A stretch of DNA of 64,000 bases from Posidonia oceanica (taxonomy: Eukaryota > Streptophyta > Magnoliopsida > Alismatales > Posidoniaceae). Both the position numbers and the translations under genes were made by a program. The stretch is taken from assembly GCA_037176725.1 (NCBI GenBank), contig JAZBRS010000057.1:82543501-82607500 (forward strand), written 5' to 3'. Positions 45,201 through 57,126 of the stretch are shown one piece after another. The number at the start of each line of letters is the position of its first letter. Within the stretch, counting starts at the first letter, position 1. A model generated the notes under the pieces. The model was not told the origin of the DNA. It ran no database searches and saw nothing but the letters and a program-made list of their open reading frames with translations.

Positions 45201-45819
45201 TTTCAATCCTCAGAGCATGCATTAACATCATTTAAATGCCATGTTTACCTAATTGCATTGCATCAAAAAATCAGAAAATACTCTAAATTGCATTTAAGTC
45301 CATCTGTTGTGAAACAGTAGCCTTTTTGAACTTGTTTGCATTGCATAAAACCCCTGCAACTTATTTTATTTGCACATAGGTCCAAGCATAGCATGCATGC
45401 CTTCTGTTTTTTGCATTTTTTCATTTTAGTGGCATCCAGAACCATTTAATATTTGCATATAAGTCCTTGCATCAATTGATTTCATTTAAATGGTATTGTT
45501 TAACTATATTGCATTGCATTAAAGCCCTCTGATTTTCTGAAATTGCATGTCAGCCCTTGTTTTTGGTTTTTGCATACTTGTTTGCTTTCCATACATTGCA
45601 CTTAGGTCCCATACATTTTTAAAAATTGCATCTAGGTCCTTGCATTGCATTTTTGCATGCATAGCATCCCCATATCATTGCACATGGTCCCATGCATCCA
45701 TTTGGGCATTGCTAGCCTTTTAGCATGTAAGCCTCCCACGCATTGCATGCATTTAGGGGCTAATTGCACTTAGACCCCTGCTTATCCCATCTGAAGCACT
45801 GCATAGCATTCATTGCACC

Positions 45820-46310
45820 GGCATTTGCATCATTTTGCGTGCATGCATTTGTTTTGCATCGCATTTGCATCGTTTTGCATGCCGCTTCGTTTTATTTGCA
45901 TATCACTTGCATTTTTGCATCGTTTTGCGTGCCCGCCTTGTTTTCGCTTGCATCTTTGCATCGTTTTGCGTGCCCGCCTTATTTTCCTTGGCATTCTGCA
46001 TCGTTTTGCGTGTAGCTTTGTTTTATTTGCATATCGCTTGCATTTTTGCATTGTTTTGCATGCCTGCCTTGTTTTCTCTTGCATTCTGCATCGTTTTGCG
46101 TGCTGTTTCATTTTATTTGCATATTGCTTGCATTTTTGCATCGTTTTGCGTACCCACCGTGTTTTCCTTTGCATTTCACCTCGTTTTGCGTGCCTGCATC
46201 CATTCTTGCTTGCATTTGCACCGTTTTGCGCGTCCGCTTGCATTTTCTCCTGCATTGCACCGTTTTCCGCACCTGTCTCGGTTTTCCCTTGCATGTCGCT
46301 TGCATTGCAT
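45820..46310 (+). repeat. GTTTTGCGTGCC tandem array, LTR F
   Basis: Units of about 40-70 bp, each with tcgttttgcgtgc and tatttgcatatcgcttgc words; longer period than in A, G and H. Confidence 0.75.
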
Positions 46311-46780
46311 TACTTTCACCGCCGTTTTGTTTTATCGCCTGCATTTGCATTAGGGCAATGATGCTTACTGCCTAGGAGTTCTCACGAGCTAGGGTTCACC
46401 CAGTTCGGAACACTAGCAACGTTGCTGAGCACATAGCTTGCACGTTTAATTCCCTACATGCATCTTAGCACTTAGAACACGCATTAGAGCATGTATTCAG
46501 ACATTCATTGCACTTAGGCATTAGGCAAGCATTTCCCTGCATTTGCGAGCGAGATTGCCTTAGAAAGACCGATTCCCGGATGTATTGGGGTACCTAACAC
46601 CTTCCTTGTGTGTAACAGGAGTCCTTGCCCTTTCTCTTGGCCCGCAATGACCAATCCTTCATCCTAGGCACGAGTCATAGCATAGCATTGCATCTCTTTG
46701 CACCCTCTTTGAATCCAGTTTTGCATGTCTTTTCATGCATTACCCTCGATTTTCCTTGTCTCCCAATCTAATAGACCTGG

Positions 46781-46791
46781 TGGCGACTTTG
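46781..46791 (+). other. Primer-site-like relic inside LTR F
   Basis: TGGCGACTTTG, 161 bp before the LTR end. Confidence 0.6.
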
Positions 46792-46942
46792 ATTTGTCTT
46801 ATCACCTTTTTTTCTTCTTTTTACCAGCGTTTCCGAGTCTAGTTCTCTTTCTCGGATTCAGCCGCATATAGTGACCCTAATGTCGATCAGTGCACAAGAG
46901 CTTTGGCATCGTACATGGATTTGATATTTCAGGATTACTACA

Positions 46943-46962
46943 GTGGCGACTCCACTGGGGAG
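46943..46962 (+). other. Primer binding site, unit F
   Basis: G then TGGCGACTCCACTGGGGA, directly after the LTR end. One base differs from the H site. Ogre/Tat elements are known to use a tRNA-Arg type primer; the tRNA match was not checked. Confidence 0.8.
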
Positions 46963-48095
46963 CTTGTACTCCGGCTTTCGCTTGGCTTTCTCGTCGCTTG
47001 CATTTTGCTACTTTGCCTGCCTTTTACCTTTACATGCGTTGTCTGTTTGCCTGCTTTGCTTGTTTATATGCTTTATTACCTACTTTGCTCCTTTACATGC
47101 TTACCTGCATTTACTCGCTTTATTTACCCGCTTTTTTCTTTCCTTGCTTTATTTCTAGCATTATGCATGTCTAAATATTTGCTTGGCACACCATGCATGC
47201 CTTTTGAATGATGAATGCTTTCTTTTACACCAATGCAATGCCACCGCACCTGCACATACTATGTATACTTGCCTTTTGCTATGATAAGTGTTTCTTCCTT
47301 CACTATCATGCTCACAGCACTAGCACATACCATGCACATGCCTTTTGCAATGATTTGTGTTGCTTGCTTGCCATGTCTGAGTGATTTTCTTCCCTTTTTG
47401 CACTTAGCCTAAGGACAATTAGAGATTGATTGCTCCCCCCACGACTAACTAAAAATGGCAAGTGAAAAGAATCTCTAAGAGCAACTAGAGACTGCAACAC
47501 ACCTGCACCCCCTTTGAGTTAATAAAATGCGCAAGATAAAACGCGAAGCATTTGCATAAAGCATCATATAGGGCATGCATTCTTCTCATCTGAGTCCTCC
47601 TACAGTCTGAGAAGGATAGTCCCGGTCTCTTGCCCCCAATGTTTTGGCGTGGTGTGAATAGATCGGTCTATCCCCCCTTGTCAGGGGGTTGCGTCGGTGT
47701 TAGTAGAGGGTACCACCCATGCTTCTGGCAGGGTTGAGGCTCCCAAAGCACCACCACGTCATTCCTAAGCTCTGGCTAGGCTTGAGGCGTGGGACCTACT
47801 TTTTATGGCTTGAGTCGGCGACCCGTACACCCATGAGCGTTCGAAGTAGACTACCTACTAGGACACCCTAGATTGGTGAGGGAGAGCATGCTAGAAAGCA
47901 TACATCAGCATTCATAGCATACATTAAAGCACTTGCATTTTACTTCCAAGTTCTAACCCTTGTTGTTTGCTTGCCGTTCTTTGAGAGGTCAGTGAGCGAG
48001 TTCCTTAGCTGGAGCTCGAGTGCATTCTCTTACTGACGCCCCTGTCGTGGCACTCGCTTCCTACCATCCCCTTCCGAGCTAATTTCACTTTCGCG
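46963..48095 (+). other. Leader of unit F
   Basis: T/C-rich sequence after the primer site, then a block shared with G and H, including gtcggtgttagtagaggg and taccaccca at about 47692-47720 and gacccgtacaccc at about 47820. No gene. Likely the packaging leader of the element. Confidence 0.6.
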
Positions 48096-49006
48096 ATGAT
48101 AGCTCCCCCTAGGATTCGTCCTCTTGCTTCCTACCGCAGCCCGGTTCTTACCCGCTCTCGGTCAGCCATGGCCCAGCGCACTCTTGGGTCCCTGCTCACT
48201 CCTATTGTTCCGGAGGGGATTTCTGCTTCGGCTCCTCCAGCTCCCATTTCCACTCCCCCTGTGCCTCCGGTGACACTAGGGTTTCCCCCTCTGTCGCCCC
48301 AGGTACCCTAGCATCCTATGGGGCATTGGCAGACTCACGCTACTCCGGACCCGATCACCGATCCCATCTTGGTGACCTATGCTCGTGCTCCAGAGGTGCC
48401 TCTAGCCCCTCCTTCCCTAGGTTGTGTCACTTCTGACGCCCACCCTGCTGCGGCGACTTTCGCCTTAGGACCTTTGCTTCCTGGATAGTCTGTGTCCCAA
48501 CCGCTTGATTCTGGTCCCCCGCCAGTCCTGCAACTCAGCATACCCACTGATAGGTCCCTTGAGATGCAGTATTAGCAGCTGATGGAGATTGCCGAGAGAC
48601 TGTAGGGCATGACTCTATCTCTTCGCCCTTCTTTCACTCCTATCGCTCCCAAGGCCCCGCTGTGGCCTGCACTCGCGTCACAGTCATTCCCCTCTGCTCC
48701 CCTACCCAGACCATCGCCTCAGCTACTCACTGCTCCGGTGATGGGGGCCCAGCTTCTGCCTCCTGCATATGCACAACACCCTGCACAGCATCCTCCTCTG
48801 GCACTTAGTGGCCAGTCCTTAGGACTGGTTGGAGCGCAGTATCCCTCAGGCCTGCCGCCCGGCACCATGCCAGTGCAGCAGCTGACGCTCCAGCATTCTG
48901 CATCACCCATCATTCAGCATGCTAGTTATTCCTACCCCTTGCAACAGTAATACCCTACCCCTACATACATTCTAGCACACACAACACACCCGCACAGATA
49001 CACTGT
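48096..49006 (+). pseudogene. Gag N-terminal Pro-rich region, unit F, cut by LTR G
   Basis: Starts MIAPPRIRPLASYRSPVLTR and is rich in Pro, Ser and Ala. Compared with unit G (56566-57126) it has TAG at 48309, 48486, 48573 and 48603; the last three sit at Gln codons of the G copy, within GQSVS, QYQ and RLQGM contexts. TAA at 48948 follows. It is interrupted at 49007 by LTR G. The ATG at 48096 is followed by the same residues that follow an ACG in unit G. Confidence 0.65.
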
Positions 49007-52000
49007 TGTTGACACCCCATCTTGACAGGCTTGGACCAATTGGGACCTTCTGGTGACTTCTGGATCTAAACCTAGGTCAAAACTACACCCAACCCTCTTC
49101 ATCTTACCCTTCGAATCAAGCCTAAACTTGACCTAAGCTTACACCCCTTTTCCAAGCCCAAAACCTGCCCAAAAACCATAGGAGAACCCATCAACCCCTA
49201 CTTAGCAAACCTACCCAAACACTTAGAAATTCACAACCCAAAACCATTCCCAAAAATCCTAGAAAACCTAGGTAAAACTACCCTTTTTCTACACCTCAAA
49301 ACCCTTCCAAAACCTTCTCAAAACTAAACCAGAACCCTAGAACCAACACTAGAAACCCTAGGCTACACACTCCCCAATTTTCACCCCATTTCAAAACTTT
49401 TAAGCCTTCCTTTTACCTAAATTATCCTTTTCTCTCTCTTGGATTATTCTTTTCTCTCTCCTCTCTCTCTCCTGATTATCCTCCCTCTTTTCATCCCCTT
49501 CTCTCTCTTTTTCTTGCCTGGCTGTGGGCCCCCTTTGTGCTTCTATCTCTTCTCTATCTTATTTCTATTTTTACCTTATTTTTAGCATTTTCCCTGGCTT
49601 TTAAAAAATTATTCTCCTCCAACTCATCTCTTTCCCCTTTATTCTTCCTTTTTTCCTTTTCTTTTTCCTTCTCTTTTCCTTTTTCTTTCTTTTGCTAAAA
49701 TCCATAAAAAACCCTTAAAAATCTCTAAAACTCTAAAACAAAAGGGAAGCAAACCAGAACCCTAAGAAAAATAATTAAAAATACTAAACAAACAATTAAA
49801 AACCTAAACCCAACTAAATTTAGCTAAAATGGAAAACCAAGGATGCAAGCTAAAAAATGTAAAACAAACCAAAAGAAAATGCTGTAAAATCAGGGAAAAA
49901 ACTAAAATGCAATCAAAACCAACCAAAAGTGAAAACCTATCAACATAATCAAAAAGCAAACCCTAAGAAGAAGTAAAACAATTAAAAACACTAAGACAAA
50001 CAATTAATGAAAAACTTAACAAATCTAAAAGGGACAATTTAAAAACTTAACTAAAAAAAAGAGAGAAACAATTAAAGACTTAAAAACACTTAATTAAACA
50101 AGAGAAACCTAACTAAAAAACATCAAGAGAACCTAACAAATAAAAAATCAAAAGTGTAATTTAAAGAAGACCTCAGAAAAATCCTAAAAGACTAAAACTA
50201 AAAGCCGAAACTCACTCTAATTAATCTAAAAATAAATCTTAAAAAAATCCTAATTAACATCCCAAGTACTAACAAGAAAAACATAATTAAAAATAACTTA
50301 AAAGGCTTAACAAACACTTAATCAAAACGGAAAACAAATTAGAAACAAAGAAAACCCTTAAAACCCTAATCAAACCCAAAATCCCTCTAAACCACACTAA
50401 CTAACCAAAAACAGTCATTAAAAAATTTAATCAACATCCTAACTTACAACACAATCATTCTAATATTTTTACTTATTTTTATTTTATTTTTACCTAATTT
50501 ATTTCTCCTCTTTTTCTCCTCTCTTTCTCCCTTCCTTCCTATTCTTTTTCTTTTTTTCTGCTGGGCCCAGTCCGGCCCGTTCCCGCCTTCCTTCTTTCTT
50601 TTTCTTTTCTCCAGTTCGCGGCCCGGCCCGCCTTCCTCCTCTTCCTCTTCCTTCTTCTTCCTCAGCTTCTTCAGCATTCTCCCGCGAGCTGCGCAGCACT
50701 CCCTCCTCCTTTCAAATTTCAAGTCTTCCCTCTCCGTCCAATCCAGCAACAGCTCGCTCCTCGTCTCTCGTCTCTCAGAGCCATTTCCGGTAGGCTTTAA
50801 CTGCCTGTCTCCCTCGCCGCTTGTCTCCCTCATCTGCAGTGGACGGCGCCGGTGGAATTCGAATTCCACGAGCACACGAGCAAGCCAGGAGCAGCAGATA
50901 AAAGGCCTCGCCCTCTGCTCCTTCTGTGCTTTTTTTTTGCCATCCGAGAGAGAGAACTGAGAAGTCCGGAGAGAATTCCCCAAGCAAACTCCTTCTTCTT
51001 CCTCTGAAATCTGCAGCATTGCCCCTTCCTTTTCTCCAGCTCCAGCCCCCTTCCAGGCCTCCAATTCTCTTCCATTTCCTGACCAAATCCTTCACCCAAC
51101 ACCCAGCATTCCTCTTCCACTCTTCCACGGCCTTTCCACCTCAGAACCACCCCCGATTTCACCTGAATTCCACCACAGAACCCAACTCCAACCCATCTGA
51201 AATTGCCACCACCACAGACCTCCAATTCGTTCCAAACCTTTCCCAGTCACTCGCCTGAACTCCACCTCCCCAAGCCACCCAACCTTCAGCCTAGCAAACC
51301 ACCACCGTCCTTACTCGCCACCACAAACACCTGCAGTCCTCTCTGTCCAGAAAACCAACTGACCTGCAATCTCCACCCACAGTCCACCGCGACCCCATTC
51401 AACTGCCCAGAAACCTCCACCAGACATCCAGCAACCTTCCAGAAGGATCCATCCGGCCTGAGGAGCAGCGGACACCCCCTGGCCTCCGGCTGCCTCTGTG
51501 TACCCAAAATCTGCAAATCCATCCATCGACCTTCGAAGCTCGCGTCCAAGCATCTGGGAAGCACCGGAGGGCTCCGTGGAGGTGACTCCGATCCTCGCGA
51601 GCAGCAGACGGCGCCCGCAGCGGCCAGACGAACTCCACCGGCGATCTCTGAAACCACCTGCGTCGGGGGGGCTTCTCAGCCACGGAAGCAGGTAATCTCC
51701 TTTTCCTTTCGCCTATTTTTCTTTCCCTCTTGCTTCTCCAGCCTTTAGAATAGGATTCCCTTCTCTCCTGCGCCGAGTCAACTCCGATCAGCGTTGTCTT
51801 CTCCGGCGAGCATCACAGTGCGTCCCGCCGCTCCGGTCAGCAGAACGACGCTCCAGCAGCTGCCTCCGGTCCGCACGAGCCTTAAGAGCATGCTCCGGCC
51901 TTCGGATCGCAGTGTCGTCGCGTCGATCGCCCGGACTGCGCCTTTGAAGCACTGCAGACCTCCGGTGGCCTCTACGGCTCGCTCCAGCCAGCGTCGAGCT

Positions 52001-53884
52001 CCGCCAGATGTCGCCCGAACTCCGTCAGGACCTGGTGATGCTTTCCCGCCAATCTGCGCAGCCCCAGCACCCCCCTGCCGGTGTTCATGGACGCTGGTAG
52101 CCTTCTGCTACAGTGTCCATGGCCGTCGGCCATGCCACTGTTCATTTATTTTCCCATTATCTAAGTTTTTTGCCAAATATTGCATTTCTGGTCTGAGTTC
52201 TTGTTATTTTGCGTTCAGGTCCTTTATTTGATTTAATCTGCTTATTTCTGAGCTGAAACTATATAAAATTGCATGAAATATCTGTGGTTCTCTTTATTTG
52301 CATATTGGTCCTTTTACTGTGCTTTCCTTCAGTAATAAGTTTGAGTTTGGCCCTCCAGCCTTTCTTTTTTGCACTTTAATCCTGCAGTTGTTTAATTAGA
52401 TTTAATGCATTAAGTTTGCCATATAAAATTGCATTCTGGGTCCTCTTTGTTTTCAGTATTTGCTATCTGGTCCTCTGTCCTGTAGAACTTAGCTTTTATT
52501 TTTCATTTTTGCTTGCTGCATTGCATTATTTCTCCTCTGTTTTTTGATTTTTGCACATAGGTCCATCCTCAATGCACAGTAGTCATTTGAATGCATATTT
52601 TGCTTCAAAAATTGCATTTTTAACCCTGCATAATTTGAAAATTGCATACCAGTCCTCTGTCTGTCTTTTTAATGCATATTTTGCTTATAAAATTGCATTT
52701 TTGACCCTGCATGATTTGAAAATTACACATAGGTCCATCCTCAATGCACAGTAGTCTTTTAAATGCATATTTTTGCTTATAAAATTGCGTTTTAGACCCT
52801 GCATGTTTGGAAAATTGCATATAGGTCCCCATCTGCATTCTCAGACCCACTAGACCCCTGTTTTGCTGGAAAAATTGCATTTTGGACCCTAATGATTTTA
52901 AAATTGCAACTTAATCTGCCACATGTTTTCAAAACTTGTCCTGATGCATACCCTTCTTGGAAAATTGCATTTTAGACCCTGTCTTTTGTAAAATTGCATG
53001 CAGACCCTCCTTTTTTCAAAATCCTTGCATGAAAGCCCCAAACTTTCCAAAATCTTTGCATTTAGACCCCCATCTTTTCAAAAATTGCATTTGAATCCCC
53101 AATTTTCTGAAAAAATCACCCTTAAGCCTTTTCTTGCATTCTGCATGCATTACACTCATGCATTCTAGTTTTTTGCATCCTTTGCACACACTTAAGTGTC
53201 ATTAGCTCCCATTCACATGGGAGGACCTGTTTTGCACACCTCTAGGACCCCCTGTGCACTTAGATCCATTCTTCTCCCCTGTTCTGGCCCCTCTGCCTTG
53301 AAGCTGTGATATCTTCCAATCTGACCGTTGGATCTTCTCAAACAAGCTACCCGGACGACCCCGGCGAGGCGCTCTTCAGCATGGTCCAAGCAAATCTCAG
53401 ATCAGGCTCCGGATTTTCCAGGTACGTCCTCCTGAATCCCTGCACAGCACTCATTTGCATATCATTTACATTACATGCATCGTTTCCGCTTTTTGTTTCC
53501 TCGAACATGTAGAATAGGACCCCCTCTTCTTATCTATCAACTCCGTTCCTCGTTTCGCGTATCCCTATGTGTTTTGTGTTGTGTTTCCCCTGGATTCACC
53601 ACTTATTGCGACTTCCTTCCCCCTTTTCCATGATCCGATCGCATCGCGAGCTTTGGGCAGCGTGCGAGGCACATCGTAGGGCGGTTTAGTGGGAAACAGT
53701 CACAAAGCGGTGGTAATCCCCCCATTTGCTTACTTTCTCCATTGTAGGTCTTCACACCTACTCTGCGTGGCCCTTAAACAGTGTCTGTTCTCACACACAC
53801 ACTGTTTGCCTCTCCTTTCACTTCTCTTGTCCTCTCTCTTTGCATTTGCATCTGCATGGTTTTGCCGAGGTTTTATTTCGCCGC

Positions 53885-54440
53885 TTTTGGCACCATTTTG
53901 CGTGCCCGCTTCGTTTTTGACACCGTTTTGCGTGCCTGCTTCGTTTTGGCACCGTTTTGCGTTCCCGCTTCGCTTTTGGCACCGTTTTGCGTGCCCGCTT
54001 CGCTTTGGCACCGTTTTGCGTGCCTGCTTCGTTTTTGACACTGTTTTGCGTGCCGACTTCGCTTTTGGCACTGTTTGCGTGCTTGCTTTGTCTTTGGCAC
54101 CATTTTACGTGCCCGCTACGCTTTTGGCACCGTTTCGCGTGCCCGCTTCGCTTTTGGCACCGTTTCGCGTGCCCGCTTCGCTTTGGCACCGTTTCGCGTG
54201 CCCGCTTCGCTTTTGGCACCGTTTCGCGTGCCCGCTTCGCTTTGGCACCGTTTTGCGTGCCCGCTTTGCTTTTGGCACCATTTTGCGTGCCCGCTTCGTT
54301 TTTGGCAACGTTTTGCGTGCTCGCTTCGCTTATTGGCACCGTTTCACGTGCCCGCTTTGTTTCTGGCACTGTTTTGCGTGTCTGTCTTGTTTTCTTGCAT
54401 CATTTTGCGTGCCGCTCTCATTTCTTGCATTGTTTCACGT
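53885..54440 (+). repeat. GTTTTGCGTGCC tandem array, LTR G
   Basis: About 18 units of 29-31 bp reading ggcaccgtttYgcgtgcccgcttcgctttt, some with cgtttcgcgtgcc. Long reading frames through it are artefacts of the repeat. Confidence 0.9.
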
Positions 54441-54971
54441 TTTACGTCGTTTTCTCTTGCATGTCGCCTGCATTGCTTGGTTTTACCGTTGCTTTGCTTT
54501 TTCGCTTCCATTTGCATATAGGGCAGTGATGCTTACTGCCTGGAGTTCTCACGAGCCAGGTTTCACCCGGTTCGGAACACAGACAGCGCTGCTGAGCACT
54601 TAGACTGCACGTTTACTTTCCTTGCATTGCATCCCACCACTTAGAGCACACCTTTGAGCATTCATTCAGGCATTCATTGGCATTTAGGCATCCAAATCTG
54701 CATTTCCCTGCGTATGCAAGCGTAAGCCTAGAAAGACTGATTCTCGGGCGTGTCGGGGGTGCCTAACACCTTCCCCGCGCGTAACAGGAGTCCTTGCCCA
54801 GTCTTTTGGCCCGTAATGACCATATCGCCCTTATCCTAGGCATGAGTCATCTCATTTGCATGTATTTGCATGTTTTCCTTTGCATTGCTTTGCTTTGCAT
54901 TTCTTGCTTGGTTTTGCATGTTAATTCACGCATTTCCCCCGGTTTTCCTTGTCTCCCGATAATAGACATGG

Positions 54972-54982
54972 TGGCGACTCTG
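54972..54982 (+). other. Primer-site-like relic inside LTR G
   Basis: TGGCGACTCTG, 130 bp before the LTR end. Confidence 0.65.
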
Positions 54983-55102
54983 ATTTGTCTTATCTTCTTC
55001 TTTTCTTACCTTTTCTCCTTTATTTTAAGTGTTTTCGAGTTGAGCCCTCCTCCTCGGACATCGCCGCTAATAGTAAGCCCGATTCTGATTGGGATTACTA
55101 CA

Positions 55103-55121
55103 GTGGCGACTCTGCTGAGAA
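55103..55121 (+). other. Primer site copy 1, unit G (decayed)
   Basis: GTGGCGACTCTGCTGAGAA, directly after the LTR end, differs from the family consensus at two places. Confidence 0.7.
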
Positions 55122-55247
55122 TGCTAGACTCCGGCTTTCGCCTTCACTTTCGCTCGCTTGGGATTTGCGTTCTTTGTTTGCCTTGGTGCCCTTTGCCTTG
55201 CTTTTGCTTGCTTGCCTGCCTGTCTGCTTTGCCCAGCGAAGTCGACA

Positions 55248-55266
55248 GTGGCGACTCCGCTGGGGA
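55248..55266 (+). other. Primer site copy 2, unit G (canonical)
   Basis: GTGGCGACTCCGCTGGGGA, identical to the H site, but 145 bp away from the LTR end. Confidence 0.75.
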
Positions 55267-55392
55267 TAGCAGACTCCGGCTTTCGCCTTCGCTTTCGCTC
55301 GCTTGGGATTTGCTTTCTTTGTTTGCCTTTTGTGCCTTCTTTGCCTGTTTTGCTTGCTCTTCTGTGCAAACTCCTAGTGAGTCGCCTCATGG

Positions 55393-56565
55393 CTACTTTG
55401 CTTAGGTTTTGCACCTGCCTCGTCTGCTTCGCCGTGGCGTTCGCTTTGCCTTGCTCTGCTTTGTCTCTGTTGCTTGTTTACCTGCTTATTTCTTTGCTTC
55501 TGCTCTTACCTGCTTTAATGCTTACTTGTCTTTATCTTTCTTTATCTATCTGCTTATTATTGCTTCATTTCTTGCACAATGCATGTCTACATACTTGTTT
55601 GGCAACAATGCATGCTTTTTGAATGATGAATGCTTTTCTTACACGCTTGCCATGTCACTGCGCATGCACATGCCTTGCATATATGCCTTTTGACATGATG
55701 TATGCTTTTCTTCACTATCATGCCCACGAACACTCGCACATGCCATGCACTTGCCTTTTGCTGTGTTGTGTGTTGTCTGCTTGCCATACTTGACTGATTT
55801 TCTTCCCTTTCGCACATGCCATGCCTAGGATAGTAGAGACTTGTTTGCTCTCCCCATGGTTAACTAAAAATGGCAAGTAAAAGGAACTTCTAGGAGTAAC
55901 TAGAGACTTCCAACAATCCTTCACTCCCTCTGGTTAATAAAACATGCAAGATAAAAGACTTTAATCATTTGCATAAGCATTATATAGGGCATGCATCTTC
56001 TCATCTGAGTCCACCTATTAGTCTGCGAAGGACAGTCCCGGCCTCTTGTTCCACCGCTTTGGGCGTGGCGCAGGTCAGTCTGTCTGTCCCCCCTTTGTTC
56101 AGGGGTCGTATCGGTGTTAGTAGAGGGTACCACCCACGCTTTGGCGGGGTCGAGGCCACCAATGCACCACCCTGTCATTACCTGAGCTTTGGGCCAGGAG
56201 TTAGGCAGGGAACCCACTTTTCTGACCTGAGTCGGTGACCCGTACACCCAGGGATACCCGAAGTAGATCACCTGCTAAGATACACTAGTTAGGTAAGGGG
56301 GCATACTAGAAAGTATACATATCATTCATGCCATTTAACTTAACTCATTTGCATCCGTCTTTTCAGTTTCTAACCCCAGTTTCCTTCTGTTTGTGTCAGC
56401 AGTGATCGGTAAGCGAGTTCTCCTTGCTAGAGCTTGAGTACCGACCCTTGTTGACACCCCTGTTGCGACCTTATTCACGACCATTCCTCTTCTGAGCTAT
56501 CCGCCTTTGCGACGATAGCTCCTATTAGGAATCGCCGTTTGCACACCCGTCGCAGCCCTATTCTC
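55393..56565 (+). other. Leader of unit G
   Basis: T/C-rich leader with the conserved block tcggtgttagtagagggtac (56111-56138) and gacccgtacaccc (about 56237). No gene seen. Confidence 0.6.
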
Positions 56566-57126
56566 ATGCGCTCTAGGTCAACAATGGCCCAGTACGTCAG
56601 TGAGCCTCTCTTCACTCCTGTCATGGAGGGTGTTTCCGTTCTGGCCCCTCCGGTCACTCCTTCTGTCCCCGTTGTTCCCCCTCCGACGCCAGGGTTTCCT
56701 CCTCTGGCGCCTCCAAGATCTCAGTATGTCCCGGGACAGTGGCAAGCATCTCTCCCTCCGGATCCGGTCGCCGAGTCTATCTTGACGACCGTCACTTGCG
56801 CTTCGGAGACGCCACTGCCCCCTCCATCCCAGGGATACGTCGCCTTTGACATCCCTTCTACCGCTGCTGCGACTTTTACTGTAGAACCTTTTCCCCCCGG
56901 ACAGTCTGTGTCCATGCCATTTGCCTCTCAACCTTTGCCGGCACTGCACTTCAGCGTCCCCACTGGCGAGACGCCTGAGGCGCAGTACCAGCACCTAATA
57001 GAGCTTGCCCAGAGACTGCAGGGCATGGCTCTATCAGTTCGTCCTTCCTGTGCTCCTGTCGTTCCTGAGGTTCCTTTGAGGCCAGTTCCTGCATCTCATG
57101 CATCTACCTCCACACCTCCGCCTTGA
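56566..57126 (+). pseudogene. Gag N-terminal Pro-rich region, unit G
   Basis: Open frame MRSRSTMAQYVSEPLFTPVM with Pro/Val-rich sequence, PPGQSVSMP and AQYQHLIELAQRLQGMAL. It is homologous to unit F gag but has Gln where F has TAG. The upstream frame is open and begins at an ACG where unit F has ATG, so the start may be lost; I use the next ATG. It ends at TGA 57124-57126, four bases before LTR H, so the capsid part is missing. Confidence 0.65.

Larger units (their letters stand above)
41449..46942 (+). mobile_element. LTR F (5' LTR, 5494 bp)
   Basis: Starts TGTAGACACCCC, ends ATTACTACA directly before a primer site, so it is a 5' LTR. Modules: dense telo-box-like AAACCCTAG (41510-41640), CTCTCTCCTGATTATCC repeats (41680-41740), T-rich block, GC-rich block (42540-44410) with donor-like CAGAG/GTAAAT at 43471, GCATTT repeats (44560-45720), GTTTTGCGTGCC array (45820-46310) and conserved block (46572-46622). 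It is the most diverged long copy. The left edge abuts fragment E. Confidence 0.8.
49007..55102 (+). mobile_element. LTR G (5' LTR, 6096 bp)
   Basis: Starts TGTTGACACCCC and ends ATTACTACA directly before a primer site. Modules as in B: telo-box-like (49250-49380), GATTATCC/CTCTCTCC repeats (49425-49500), AT-rich block (49680-50450), GC-rich block (50560-52140), donors at 51692 and 53422, GCATTTT repeats (52420-53110), dense array (53885-54440), conserved block (54742-54793). The left edge (actgt) lies in the gag of unit F. Confidence 0.85.
55103..55392 (+). repeat. 145-bp tandem duplication of primer site and leader start
   Basis: The sequence from 55103 (gtggcgactctgctgag ... gactccggctttcgcc) recurs from 55248 (gtggcgactccgctgggg ... 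gactccggctttcgcc). F and H have only one copy. Confidence 0.85.
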
